Source: Acidiflorens sp963847715 (lineage in GTDB: Bacteria; Acidobacteriota; Terriglobia; Terriglobales; Acidobacteriaceae). From it: a stretch of 64,000 nucleotides of DNA. This document shows, piece by piece, positions 43,322 through 52,002 of this stretch. Made by a program: the position numbers and the translations under genes. The DNA is taken from the NCBI GenBank assembly GCA_963847715.1, contig CAWKAZ010000011.1, positions 62,001-126,000 of the forward strand, read 5' to 3'. The notes under the pieces are model-generated. The model worked only from the letters and a program-made list of their open reading frames with translations. It was not told where the DNA came from and did no database searches. Positions within the stretch are counted from its first letter, which is position 1. Each line of letters begins with the position of its first letter.

Positions 43322-44149
43322 ATGCCCACTCCTCCCATCATCATCATCAAGAAAAAAGGTGGCCACGGCGGTCATCACGGCGGCGCTTGGAAAGTAGCCT
43401 ATGCCGACTTCGTGACCGCCATGATGGCCCTGTTCATCGTGCTGTGGTTGTTGAGCAGCAGTGTCAAAGTGCAAGAGGCGGTCGGCGGATATTTTCGTGA
43501 TCCCAGTGGCAGTTCGAAACGAACCGGAACCGGCCTGGCGGGATCGGGTGAGAATCTCCTCCTTAACAAGCAAGACATGGCCAAGCTCAAAGCGGAACTG
43601 CAGAGCAGCATCCAGCGGATGGCAGATCTCGACAAGTTGAAAAAGAATATCGAGATGACAGTCACGGCAGAGGGTCTGCGCATCGAGTTGCTCGAATCGG
43701 AGAAAGGAACGTTCTTCGACAGTGGAAGTTCATCACTCAACCAGAGCGGCAAAGAAATGCTGGAGGTGCTGGCGGCCGAGTTGGGAAAAGTTCCCAACCA
43801 TATTTCGGTGGAAGGACACACCGATGCCAAGGCTTTTGTCGGCAAAGGCAATTACAGCAACTGGGAACTATCTTCCGATCGCGCGAACGCGGCGCGTCGA
43901 CTGATGCAGCTGGCCGGCTTGCGAGGCGATCAGGTTTCGCAAGTTCGCGGGTTCGCGGATCAACGTTTGCGCAATCCCAAAGACGCGCTTGATCCCTCGA
44001 ATCGTCGCGTCTCGATTATCGTCCAGTACATCGACACCAGTCCTGACGAAGGTCCCGCCGCAGAAAACGCGAAAGAAGCGAAACAAGAAAAGCCGCCTGC
44101 GAACACAAAGGCAGATTCCGAAAGCGCAGGCAGCAAAGAGAAGAAGTAA
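43322..44149 (+). CDS. motB: Flagellar motor stator protein MotB
   Basis: The 275-residue protein has one N-terminal helix with the ion-binding aspartate at residue 29 (AYADFVTAMMALFIVLWLL), a periplasmic linker and an OmpA-like peptidoglycan-binding domain (about 140-245: ISVEGHTDAKAF and LSSDRANAARRLM). The C-terminus is Lys/Glu-rich. It follows motA by 9 bp. H+ type is suggested by its D-x3-T-A-M-M-A-L form, but this is not proof. Confidence 0.95.
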   Translation: MPTPPIIIIKKKGGHGGHHGGAWKVAYADFVTAMMALFIVLWLLSSSVKVQEAVGGYFRDPSGSSKRTGTGLAGSGENLLLNKQDMAKLKAELQSSIQRMADLDKLKKNIEMTVTAEGLRIELLESEKGTFFDSGSSSLNQSGKEMLEVLAAELGKVPNHISVEGHTDAKAFVGKGNYSNWELSSDRANAARRLMQLAGLRGDQVSQVRGFADQRLRNPKDALDPSNRRVSIIVQYIDTSPDEGPAAENAKEAKQEKPPANTKADSESAGSKEKK

Positions 44150-44177
44150 AAAAAGAGGCTGGCCACGAGGGCCAGCC
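44148..44177 (-). terminator. Terminator shared by motB and the small-peptide gene
   Basis: GGCTGGCC pairs with GGCCAGCC (loop ACGAG); on the minus strand it is followed by TCTTTTTTT. It lies 62 bp past the peptide gene and abuts the motB stop on the other strand. Confidence 0.75.
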
Positions 44178-44238
44178 AAGAAGATTGCTTTCATCTTGCG
44201 TATGGTTACGTCATGTTACTTAAGTTACCTCGCTGCGA

Positions 44239-44376
44239 CTATGCGTCGCAGTTCGGACGGCTGGGAGGGCACAGCGGCATCGGTCCCGACGGACTGGGAT
44301 TCTTCGGGACTGCTGCGTATGCAAATGTACCTACCAGACCTACCAACAGCAGTAACGCTCTGAGCGAACGTTTCAT
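44239..44376 (-). CDS. Small secreted peptide of 45 residues
   Basis: On the minus strand, AAGGAG is followed 8 bp later by an ATG opening a 45-codon frame that ends in TAG. The product starts MKRSLRALLLLVGLVGTFAY (Sec signal, cleavage near AYA-A). The mature part is about 24 residues, rich in Pro and Ser, with two Cys eight residues apart (LCPPSRPNC). It has a TATAAT -10 about 66 bp upstream, a 5' hairpin (GTGGCA/TGCCAC) and a strong terminator. It is not similar to a family I know; a microcin, a signalling peptide or a periplasmic structural peptide are all possible. Confidence 0.7.
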   Translation of the reverse strand: MKRSLRALLLLVGLVGTFAYAAVPKNPSPSGPMPLCPPSRPNCDA

Positions 44377-44409
44377 GGGTTTACTTTCTCCTTAGGGTCT
44401 GCAAGAGGC

Positions 44410-44447
44410 GTGGCAAAAATGCCACCCCTCAAGCGTGGTGCATTATA
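44410..44447 (-). promoter_or_regulatory. Promoter and 5' hairpin of the small-peptide gene
   Basis: TATAAT (44447-44442, minus strand) is followed by the perfect 6-bp hairpin GTGGCA-TTTT-TGCCAC (44425-44410) in the leader. The -35 is weak. The rest of the 44448-44699 gap holds no gene I can support. Confidence 0.5.
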
Positions 44448-44699
44448 CACACGCCTGCATCCTTCTGATTCGTTGGAGGTTATCTCTACCGTACAAAGAC
44501 GGTGCTAAAGCAAGCGGTCGCGCGATCGAGACAAGACGCGACCTAACGCCTGTCAGGAAATGGTTTTGCTAGGGTTTTGCTGCAGTTTCTTAAGGTAACG
44601 GTTGAAGAAGAATGCGCCAATTAACGCAGCCGGACTGAGCGTCTGGCTGGAGAAAAAATCTTCTTGACAAGGTTTTTACGAAGGAAGACTTCGCCTGCA

Positions 44700-45605
44700 T
44701 CAGGCCGTGTTCTTGGAACCTGCTGAAGCCGAGCTCGCCTTTGCAGGAGCCGCCGCCGGACGGTTGAATGGGAAGTGTTCGTCCATGGCATCCAGAGTTG
44801 AGCTCCGTGAGAACGCCCGCTCCACCATGCCTTCGAACATCGGAATCAGAGAATCCGGAGGCACCTGGTGTTGCAGGTCCGCCAGGCCCTGTTCCCATCG
44901 TTGAGTCTGTAATCGATTGCCTACAGACTCCTGCGCGCCGATTGGCGAAACGGAGTACCCGAACCAGACGAGAACTGCGCCAACATAGGCGACCATGTTG
45001 ATCGCATTGAACAGGCCTTGCTTCACAAAGCCGCCCGAATTCAATGCCATCAGGACGAGTTCCACTCCGGCTAAGAGACCAAAGCCGAGAGAAATGCCAA
45101 AACTGACCTGCTTCCTCGACACGCCCAGAAAACGCGAGAACAGCAGCATGAAAAGAATCAAGCCCAACTGAACGATGCGAACAGAGCGTTGTAAAGTCGT
45201 GACCGCATGCACCAGCGGACTCTGATCGTACGAATTGGAAAACGCGACCACCACCGAGACCATCAACATGACGACCCCGGCCCACTTGAATAGAAGTGTG
45301 CCCAGGTCTTTCAGGGTGTGATAGGGGCGAAACACATTCAGAAAAATTTCGTGGATCACTTTGAAGCCGAGAACCGCATTAATCGCCTCGCCGATCCAGA
45401 AGGGGTAGAAATACAACCCGTAATTCCCGGTACGCCAGAGAGGAAAGATAACGGCGAAATTGGCCACCTGGACAAGCAGGAACGAGAAAAACACCGGGAA
45501 CTGTTTGTAGAGCTTGCGGCGCCATAGGATCGCTGCGACCACCGATAACAGGACCGGCTGAGCGCACCAAAAACAAAATGCGACGGTATGGGTGTTTAAC
45601 CTCAT
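44700..45605 (-). CDS. Multi-pass membrane protein of unknown function
   Basis: The 301-residue protein has about seven hydrophobic segments (for example VAFCFWCAQPVLLSVVAAIL, FFSFLLVQVANFAVIFPLW and VVMLMVSVVVAFSNSY), with few charges between them, then a cytoplasmic C-terminal tail (about 215-301) with predicted helices and a Pro/Ala-rich end. The seven-helix layout is common in acidobacterial genomes but I know no name or activity. The gene is alone, with the small-peptide gene downstream on the same strand. Confidence 0.65.
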   Translation of the reverse strand: MRLNTHTVAFCFWCAQPVLLSVVAAILWRRKLYKQFPVFFSFLLVQVANFAVIFPLWRTGNYGLYFYPFWIGEAINAVLGFKVIHEIFLNVFRPYHTLKDLGTLLFKWAGVVMLMVSVVVAFSNSYDQSPLVHAVTTLQRSVRIVQLGLILFMLLFSRFLGVSRKQVSFGISLGFGLLAGVELVLMALNSGGFVKQGLFNAINMVAYVGAVLVWFGYSVSPIGAQESVGNRLQTQRWEQGLADLQHQVPPDSLIPMFEGMVERAFSRSSTLDAMDEHFPFNRPAAAPAKASSASAGSKNTA

Positions 45606-45813
45606 GGGAGCTATCTGGAAGGCGCGTCAACAAACATCGGCGTGATCAACCCTCCGTCCACCATCCTCATGCAGGCTGCCCCATTGGGTCAACCTACTTA
45701 GGTAACCTTAGTAACCATTACCTTCTGAGCTCGGCTTTAGGGGATGTAGCGGCAGCACGACCCAGCCGAAGCCTTGGGGAACTCGCACTCGGAGGGCAAA
45801 TCGGCCGATTGGC

Positions 45814-46248
45814 TTATACCCCGTCGGGGGTCGAATGGAGATAAGCCCGCATCATACGCACTTCATCATCCTTGGCGTTCAAGTCATGGAGCAGGATGTC
45901 GCGCAGGGAAACGACGCCGACCAACTCCTTGCCCGAACATACCGGCAAGTGTCGGAAACCGTGCCGCCTCATGAGGGTCATACAGGTTTCGAGAGGGTCC
46001 TTGGGACCGACGGTCAAGGGGTCTTCCGTCATCACCTGGCTGACCGGGGTATTGCCTGGATCTCGGCCTTTGACGACCACGCGGCTCATCAAATCGCGTT
46101 CGGAAAAAATACCCACCAGTTGACCGTTTTGCAGAACAGGCACCGCGCCGATGTTGTGCTCCACCATCATCCGGGCTACCTCGAGAACGGTTTGCTGGGG
46201 TTCGGCAGATATTGTGGCTTGTTTCCCGATCAGATCGTAGATCAACAT
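45814..46248 (-). CDS. CBS-pair domain protein
   Basis: The 144-residue protein consists almost entirely of two CBS motifs (QTVLEVARMMVEHNIGAVPV with GIFSERDLMSRVV, and DPLETCMTLMRRHGFRHLPV with GVVSLRDILLHDL). Such pairs bind adenosine nucleotides and regulate other proteins; none is fused here. The ATG at 46248 follows AAGGGGG; a GTG two codons upstream is the earlier alternative. Confidence 0.93.
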   Translation of the reverse strand: MLIYDLIGKQATISAEPQQTVLEVARMMVEHNIGAVPVLQNGQLVGIFSERDLMSRVVVKGRDPGNTPVSQVMTEDPLTVGPKDPLETCMTLMRRHGFRHLPVCSGKELVGVVSLRDILLHDLNAKDDEVRMMRAYLHSTPDGV

Positions 46249-46455
46249 TGGCACCCCCTTGGACTCGTGCCGGATAGCGACTCTGCTCGTCCGGCGTACC
46301 GCATCAACCCACTGCGACGAAGGAAGCGAATGAACGGGCGTTAGATGACTGGACCCGCGGCGGAGTATATGTCGAAAATTGATCAGGGAAAAGAAAAAAA
46401 TTAAAAGGGAGTCACAATTTGCGCGTTGGTTGTTCCAAAAAAGCGAACTCCGAAG

Positions 46456-47871
46456 TCAGGCACCCAGCGAGATCACGTAGGATCGGGCGGCCAAAGCGAG
46501 GGGAACTTCGGAGGCGGCACTCGCGGTCACGATCAGATTGTAGTCGTCGCTTGCCCGCAGGCGGCTGAATACAGGTGTGGCCTCCTGCGGCTGAACCAGT
46601 GCCAGATATCGCAGGAACACGAACACATCTTCGGTAGGCTCGAGCCCCGGCGCAACGAACGAGACTTCCACATCTTCATGGTGGAAATGCCAGCCCAGCG
46701 AAGCGGCGAGGCGTACCGCCTTCTCGTACGCCGCAGACGGAATTACTCCGGGCGCAGGATTGTCAAACACAATGCGCAATTTCCGTTCATCCTCGCGGCT
46801 AAACTCGCGCACCTTGAGCGCTCCGGTCCGCGCCGTAGCCTTCCAATCGACGTGACGAGCGGAGTCGTCGGGCATGTATTCCCGGATGCGGTAAAGATCG
46901 TAGCCCCGGCCGCTGACAAAGGCTTCAAACTCACCCGTGACCATCGGCAACACTTCGAGAAACTGGTCGGCAGGCTCGACGACCGGATAAACAATGATTT
47001 CGCGCGTCAGGTTCACCCGACGGGTTTTCATCAAGAACGAAAATGGGAAACGCGTAGCCAAGCCAAAATTCTTTTCGCAGTATCGTCCGCGGTTGGGAAA
47101 CGTGAGCTCCAGGTCCGCGCGGAGTTCCTGTTCGGGAGCCAGGAAGGGAAAGTAAACTGATTCCTCTAGAATCGGTTTTTCCCCTTCCTCATGCACCCGC
47201 CGCAATCGCCGATCGGGCAGGCGGAGCCACTGATCCTGCGGCGCGCGGTTGCGCGGCCACCCAAACGTATAGGCCTCCCAGCGCCAGGTATCTTTCTTCT
47301 TCCGCTTTGCTGGAACCACACGAACCGAAAAAGACGGCAGCCACGTACTGGCGTTGCTCAGCAACAGACGAGCCAGCATCGGACGGCTTGCGAAAACGTG
47401 CTCAGGTAAGTGAACGTCTAACGAAAGGCTGCGGAGCACCAGCGCCGAGGCGACTCCAGAAACGAGAATCGCCGACAGTAACGCGGCCACGATCACATAA
47501 AGCAGATTGTTTCCCGTATTGATCGCAGCAATTCCGATGACGACGCTGATCAGTATGTAGATCATCCCGGCACGGGTGACGTCATAGTCCATTGCTTCCC
47601 GAACGCGGCTGGCCACTACCCGCCGGGCCAGGTATGGCACTGTGGTCAGGCCGACGAAAGTGGCCAGCAAGAGCGCCACTGAAGCCATCACCACGGTTCC
47701 CCAGACGCTGCCCGCCTCGCGTGAGACGGTTGAAAACAGGGCGGCGGCAAATGCCAAAACCAATCCAAAGATGGCAAACAGGAAGCGCACCCAGACCTGC
47801 GACAGTCCGAGGCGGGGCAGACTTGAATCGCTTCCAGATTGCGGACTACTCAATATGCGGTCTGACATCAT
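46456..47871 (-). CDS. DUF58 domain membrane protein
   Basis: The 471-residue protein has four N-terminal helices (about 25-155: VWVRFLFAIFGLVLAFAAALF and VRAGMIYILISVVIGIAAI-like segments), a beta-rich region, and a C-terminal DUF58 domain (about 280-460) with FNRGRYCEK-like FPNRGRYCEKNFGLATRFPF and REYMPDDSARHVDWKATARTG. DUF58 proteins are often encoded with MoxR ATPases and VWA proteins; neither neighbours it here. The function is unknown, and a role in peptidoglycan or cell envelope work is inferred from relatives. Confidence 0.88.
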   Translation of the reverse strand: MMSDRILSSPQSGSDSSLPRLGLSQVWVRFLFAIFGLVLAFAAALFSTVSREAGSVWGTVVMASVALLLATFVGLTTVPYLARRVVASRVREAMDYDVTRAGMIYILISVVIGIAAINTGNNLLYVIVAALLSAILVSGVASALVLRSLSLDVHLPEHVFASRPMLARLLLSNASTWLPSFSVRVVPAKRKKKDTWRWEAYTFGWPRNRAPQDQWLRLPDRRLRRVHEEGEKPILEESVYFPFLAPEQELRADLELTFPNRGRYCEKNFGLATRFPFSFLMKTRRVNLTREIIVYPVVEPADQFLEVLPMVTGEFEAFVSGRGYDLYRIREYMPDDSARHVDWKATARTGALKVREFSREDERKLRIVFDNPAPGVIPSAAYEKAVRLAASLGWHFHHEDVEVSFVAPGLEPTEDVFVFLRYLALVQPQEATPVFSRLRASDDYNLIVTASAASEVPLALAARSYVISLGA

Positions 47872-47965
47872 GCTGCTCTCTGCTAATGGGATGCTTCTCT
47901 CAGCATATGACGCCGGGAGCGGCTTGTGGAAGTGACCGAAGATACTTCACGCAGTAGTTGCGGGT

Positions 47966-48586
47966 CTACAACCCGTCGCGACGAGCCGACTGGCCCCGAT
48001 ATTTCCACCAGAAAATCAGCGCCACCACCGCCGCGACAACCAAAACGACCATATTGAAGCGCTGCATAACGCGCATCAGCGTGCGCCAGTGTTGTCCGAA
48101 CAGATATCCGGCGCCCGCAATGCAGGTGACCCAAACGGAGGCCCCCAAAAAGTTGAAAAGAGTAAACGTTCGCCAGCGCATGCGCAGCACACCAGCCAAC
48201 GGTCCGGCAAACACACGGAGGCCGAACACAAAGCGCGCTAGAAAGATGGTAGCGGAGCCATAGCGGGCAAACATCTCCTCGCCGCGTCGCACAGTGGCTT
48301 GCGGAATCTTCAGGAGGCTCTGATACCGATCGAGTAACGGCCGCCCGCCGTAGTGGCCCAGCGCGTAGCCTAAGTTGTCGCCAAGAGTGGCCGCACAAGT
48401 GGCCACCACAATGATCCATCCAAGTTGGAGCCGGTGTTCAGAGTAGGCCAGGAAACTGGCCAGCAACAGCGCGGTTTCCCCGGGCACAGGGAGGCCGGCG
48501 TTCTCGCACAGCAACGCGATAGCGATACCCCAATAACCGTAAGTGGCTACCAGTTCGCGCAGCGTGTGTGAGATCGTGTGGTGCAT
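47966..48586 (-). CDS. DedA-family membrane protein
   Basis: The 206-residue integral membrane protein has the DedA/SNARE-associated pattern: ENAGLPVPGETALLLASFLA with conserved Glu, GDNLGYALGHYGGRPLLDRY and the FLARFVFGLRVFAGPLAGV motif that is thought to act in phosphatidylethanolamine/lipid flipping. About six helices. The ATG at 48586 gives the better start; a TTG three codons upstream is possible. Confidence 0.92.
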   Translation of the reverse strand: MHHTISHTLRELVATYGYWGIAIALLCENAGLPVPGETALLLASFLAYSEHRLQLGWIIVVATCAATLGDNLGYALGHYGGRPLLDRYQSLLKIPQATVRRGEEMFARYGSATIFLARFVFGLRVFAGPLAGVLRMRWRTFTLFNFLGASVWVTCIAGAGYLFGQHWRTLMRVMQRFNMVVLVVAAVVALIFWWKYRGQSARRDGL

Positions 48587-48604
48587 CGGGTGCAATCAAT
48601 GTTG

Positions 48605-48632
48605 TTTAAGATCGAAGATCAAGGTTGAAGAC
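48605..48632. repeat. Degenerate heptamer tract
   Basis: Four 7-bp units (TTTAAGA, TCGAAGA, TCAAGGT, TGAAGAC) precede the DedA gene. The period is 7 but the words are divergent; no second arm. Assignment to the heptamer family is tentative. Confidence 0.4.
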
Positions 48633-48674
48633 TAGCAGGCCTGCCGTCCGGCCGCCTCTCGACCGCACGACTCA

Positions 48675-49718
48675 TCACGATCTTGCTACACCAGCCGCGT
48701 TCTCGCCGGTGACGAAATCAATGAGCGTCCGATTGAACTCTTCCGGCGCCTCTTCATACGGCAAGTGACCGACCCCTCGGAACGCCACCAGACGCGCGTT
48801 GCGAAAATTCCGGCGCAGCGGCTCGGCCGATTGAAACTCAACTGCCCCATCGTGCGTTCCCCAGATGAGCAGTGTCGGGTAATCGCGAATCTTAGGCAGG
48901 GCAGTTTCGAGCTCGGCGAGATCCGCCGTCCAATTCTTGAGGATCCGCGCGCCATGCCGGAGGCCATGGTTCTTGATCACCGGCAGTCGATAGCCTTCGA
49001 GCGAATCGGGTGGAATTTTGGCATTGCTGCCGAATAATCGGCGCAGCATGAGCACATCGAAAGACCGCCACCTCTCGAAGGTGTTGCGAAAAAGAATCTG
49101 CCCAAACGGGCCGCCCAGAAATGGCGCGAGCTGTTTGCCGTGCGCGGACCAGGGATTGACAGGCGCGACCAATATCAACCGGCGAAGCCGACGATCATTT
49201 CTTTCCGCCGAAACGGCTGCCACCATAATAGCCACCGCTCCGCCATGGGACGTGCCCAGCAGGTCGAATTCCCGTAAACCCATCGCGTCGGCAAATTGCA
49301 AGACCCGCTCGGCCGTCGCTCGCACCCTGCAGTCCATGCCATCTCGCGCGGTCGAAAATCCCGCCCCCAAATTGTCGATGGCATACACCGTCGCATGTGG
49401 AGCCAGCGCGGGCATCGCAAATCTCCAGGAAAACGAATAGCCCATCAAGCCATGAACCAGGATAAGCGGGCGTCCGGAGCCGGCTTTCAGGTAGCGCATG
49501 CGTCCGTCGGGCAGGTCGAGCCAGAGCTCTTGGACCGCGTTCTTGTCTCTCGTTCCCGGTGCGCCCGTGCGGCCCTGACCGGAATACGATTTTTCTTCGG
49601 GATTTTGTGTTTCGGTAGGCAACGATTTCCTCGCAGACAGGTTCTTACTAAGTGATATCGCCTCTATAGCTGTTTGGGGAGCGGCCTCCTGCTCCCCTTT
49701 TTTCTTGCCCTTCGTCAA
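48675..49718 (-). CDS. Alpha/beta hydrolase
   Basis: The 347-residue protein has an N-terminal extension of about 65 low-complexity residues (TKGKKKGEQEAAPQTAI) and an alpha/beta hydrolase core: LILVHGLMGYSFSWRF, nucleophile Ser in LLGTSHGGAVAIM, Asp in LIWGTHDGAVEF and His in GVGHLPYEEAPEE. Substrate unknown. The TTG start has no clear ribosome-binding site. A stem-loop with a run of Ts on the plus strand lies inside the extension (49676-49703), so the real start may be later. Confidence 0.8.
   Translation of the reverse strand: MTKGKKKGEQEAAPQTAIEAISLSKNLSARKSLPTETQNPEEKSYSGQGRTGAPGTRDKNAVQELWLDLPDGRMRYLKAGSGRPLILVHGLMGYSFSWRFAMPALAPHATVYAIDNLGAGFSTARDGMDCRVRATAERVLQFADAMGLREFDLLGTSHGGAVAIMVAAVSAERNDRRLRRLILVAPVNPWSAHGKQLAPFLGGPFGQILFRNTFERWRSFDVLMLRRLFGSNAKIPPDSLEGYRLPVIKNHGLRHGARILKNWTADLAELETALPKIRDYPTLLIWGTHDGAVEFQSAEPLRRNFRNARLVAFRGVGHLPYEEAPEEFNRTLIDFVTGENAAGVARS
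49676..49703 (+). terminator. Terminator-like hairpin inside the hydrolase N-terminus
   Basis: GGGGAGC and GCTCCCC form a 7-bp stem followed on the plus strand by TTTTTT. No plus-strand gene ends nearby. Confidence 0.4.
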
Positions 49719-49777
49719 TTCCCGGTGGTGACGCGGCTTCCCGCATCTGTGCAGCCCACAAAACAGAGCAGGCCTGT

Positions 49778-50986
49778 CTAGGCCGCCTTCTTCCTCTTCT
49801 TACCCAAGAGCTTCTTCAACACTCGGATGCCTTTATCGACGTGCTTCTCTTCCAATAGAAAAGGGGGCAGAAAACGCAGCACCGTGTCCTGTGTGACATT
49901 GAACAGCACTCCTTGAGCCAACCCCTGTTCAACCAGCGGGCGTGCGGGAATGTCGAGCACCAGCCCCTGAATGAATCCGCGCCCGCGAACTTCTCTGGTA
50001 GCAGCATACTTCCCGACCAATTCCTCAAATTGCTGTTGCAGATAGCCACCGACTTTCAACACATTGTCGAGCAAATGCTCCTCTTCAACGATCGCCAGAT
50101 ATTCGAGCCCGACCCGGCAGGCCAGCGGGCCTCCACCAAAAGTTGTGCCGTGTTGTCCCGGAGAAATCGCCGCAGCAAAATGTGCTTTCGACAGGAACGC
50201 TCCCAGAGGCACTCCGGCCGCAATTGGCTTCGCGATGGTGACGATATCCGGCACGACATCGAAGCTCTGGAAGGCAAAGATCCGGCCCGTGCGGCCGAGG
50301 CCGCACTGAATCTCGTCGAAGATCAGCGCAGCCTGATTCTGGTCGGCGACCGTGCGGCAGGCGCGCAGAAATTCCGATGAACACTCGAGAATGCCGCCCT
50401 CGCCAAAAATTGGCTCGAGGACGATGGCGCAAGTGTTGGCATTCACGGCAGCGTGCAGCGCCTCGATATTATTACGCTCGACAAAGGTCACTCCCTCGAG
50501 CATGGGCTCAAAACCTTTGCGATACTTGTCCTGTCCGGTAAGCGACATCGCGCCAAACGTACGCCCGTGATACGACCCTTGCAGCGCCACCAATTGGCAC
50601 TTGGCATCGCCACCAGCCTTGTGTCCGGCAAGGCGCGCCAGCTTGATCGCTCCCTCCATCGCTTCAGTGCCGCTGTTCGAAAAGAACACCCGATCCAGTC
50701 CCGAAAGCTGGCATAGCCGCTCGGCAAGCTGCCCTTGATATTCGTTGTAGTAGAGATTTGACAGGTGAATGACGCGGGCCGCCTGATCACGAATCGTCTT
50801 CACGATTCGCGGATGCGCATGGCCCAACGCATTTACGCCCAGCCCCGCGACAAAATCCAAATACTTCTTCCCCTCAAAATCGAAGAGAAAAACGCCCTTG
50901 CCGCGCTCGAACCCGACTGGATAGCGGTTATAGGTAGGAAGCAGAAAACGCTTTTCGAGATCAGCAATCTGGTCAAGGCGGGACAT
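49778..50986 (-). CDS. argD: Class III aminotransferase, acetylornithine/succinyldiaminopimelate type
   Basis: The 402-residue PLP enzyme has LDFVAGLGVNALGHAHPRIV, NSGTEAMEGAIKLARLAG, the cofactor site FDEIQCGLGRTGRIFAF and the PLP-lysine in VTIAKPIAAGVPLGAF. The size and motifs favour acetylornithine aminotransferase (ArgD) or a related omega-transaminase; the exact substrate is not certain. The start is ATG 50986 (SRLDQIADLEKRFLLPTY); the frame upstream is not conserved. It follows the winged-helix regulator by 68 bp on the same strand. Confidence 0.85.
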   Translation of the reverse strand: MSRLDQIADLEKRFLLPTYNRYPVGFERGKGVFLFDFEGKKYLDFVAGLGVNALGHAHPRIVKTIRDQAARVIHLSNLYYNEYQGQLAERLCQLSGLDRVFFSNSGTEAMEGAIKLARLAGHKAGGDAKCQLVALQGSYHGRTFGAMSLTGQDKYRKGFEPMLEGVTFVERNNIEALHAAVNANTCAIVLEPIFGEGGILECSSEFLRACRTVADQNQAALIFDEIQCGLGRTGRIFAFQSFDVVPDIVTIAKPIAAGVPLGAFLSKAHFAAAISPGQHGTTFGGGPLACRVGLEYLAIVEEEHLLDNVLKVGGYLQQQFEELVGKYAATREVRGRGFIQGLVLDIPARPLVEQGLAQGVLFNVTQDTVLRFLPPFLLEEKHVDKGIRVLKKLLGKKRKKAA

Positions 50987-51054
50987 GGTTTGATTGTAGA
51001 ACGAACAGGAACTGGAAATGGCGGGCGGGGTCGCGTCCCCAAAATGTCCAGACC

Positions 51055-51507
51055 TCAATCGTCGGCGCGGACCTTCGGTGTTCCTCGCGGATTCTCTGGA
51101 TCCAGCCCCGCCGCAGTCATGATGGCGCGACCAAGTTCCTCGGGGGAAACGAACCCTTCCGCTACCGTCGGACTGATCGCCGTTTCCATTGCGTTCGGCA
51201 CTACGAAGCGATATCCGCGACCTACAACCGTCTGTAGATACTGCGGCTCGGTAGGGTCGTCGCCGAGGGCACGGCGGATCTTGCGGATGGCAGTATTGAT
51301 TCCCTGGTCAACATCGACGAATACATCTTTGCTCCAGAGTTGCGCGGAGATTTGTTCGCGGGTAACGAGTTCTCCGCGTTTTTCGACGAGAAACATCAGC
51401 AACTGCAGGGGCAGGCCTTCGAGCCGAACCGGATTGCCGCTCCGGCAGAGCTGAAAGCGAGCGAAATCCAGCTCGAAATCGTCAAAATGTACCTTCTTGT
51501 CTGGCAA
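51055..51507 (-). CDS. Winged-helix DNA-binding protein (OmpR/PhoB type)
   Basis: The 150-residue protein contains an OmpR/PhoB-type winged helix (about 5-100: FELDFARFQLCRSGNPVRLEG then FVDVDQGINTAIRKIRRALGDD and RGYRFVV), like CadC, with no receiver or membrane segment; the tail of about 45 residues is uncharacterised. The TTG start is preceded by AGGAG with 7-bp spacing. Three direct repeats of GGTCTGAA upstream (51605-51632) are likely its own binding sites. Confidence 0.85.
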   Translation of the reverse strand: MPDKKVHFDDFELDFARFQLCRSGNPVRLEGLPLQLLMFLVEKRGELVTREQISAQLWSKDVFVDVDQGINTAIRKIRRALGDDPTEPQYLQTVVGRGYRFVVPNAMETAISPTVAEGFVSPEELGRAIMTAAGLDPENPRGTPKVRADD

Positions 51508-51604
51508 TGGAGTGCTCCTACCAATAGTGCGAATGCAGACAGTGGCGTGTCAGAAATTCTGTTCTGCCCGGCCAACCCTGTCAAGCGCAGCTTAATAAAT
51601 TTTC

Positions 51605-51632
51605 TTCAGACCAGTTCAGACCGCTTCAGACC
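51605..51632. promoter_or_regulatory. Three 10-bp-spaced direct repeats
   Basis: TTCAGACC occurs three times with starts 10 bp apart (51605, 51615, 51625). On the minus strand these read GGTCTGAA and lie about 100 bp before the winged-helix gene, a spacing typical for OmpR/PhoB-type dimers binding in tandem. Confidence 0.65.
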
Positions 51633-51729
51633 GGCTCCATGGACGTTTTGCCCGATCGGGCTCAATATCACACTCACTTATGAGATCTGCTTACCTCTCC
51701 TAAGCGAGTCAGGTGGGATCAGTAAGTGA

Positions 51730-51763
51730 GGGGTCCGGGAAACGGGGAAGGTTCCCGGACCCC
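51730..51763. repeat. Strong 12-bp hairpin
   Basis: GGGGTCCGGGAA and TTCCCGGACCCC form a perfect 12-bp stem with a 10-nt loop. No T-run follows on either strand. Confidence 0.6.
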
Positions 51764-52002
51764 CCAAAACTAAAAAGGGGTTTGGGCACGTCATCTCTCT
51801 GCGATTCCAGAAGCACTCCATCCACAAATCCGCTAATCTACTTCTAGCTTACCTAACTCCCAGACCCTAACTTCCCAAAAGCCACAAACCGGTCCGCAGA
51901 ACATCAGTCTTCGCCTAAAAACATACCGTTTAGCGCGTCTGTGACATCCCAAAAAGAAGAATCCACCTTCCATAATTCATAGCCGCCATCCTGAATCCGC
52001 TC

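Noticed and set aside
44590..45285. 231-codon frame spanning the end of the 301-residue membrane protein gene
   Set aside because: Shadow frame of a gene with clear membrane helices.
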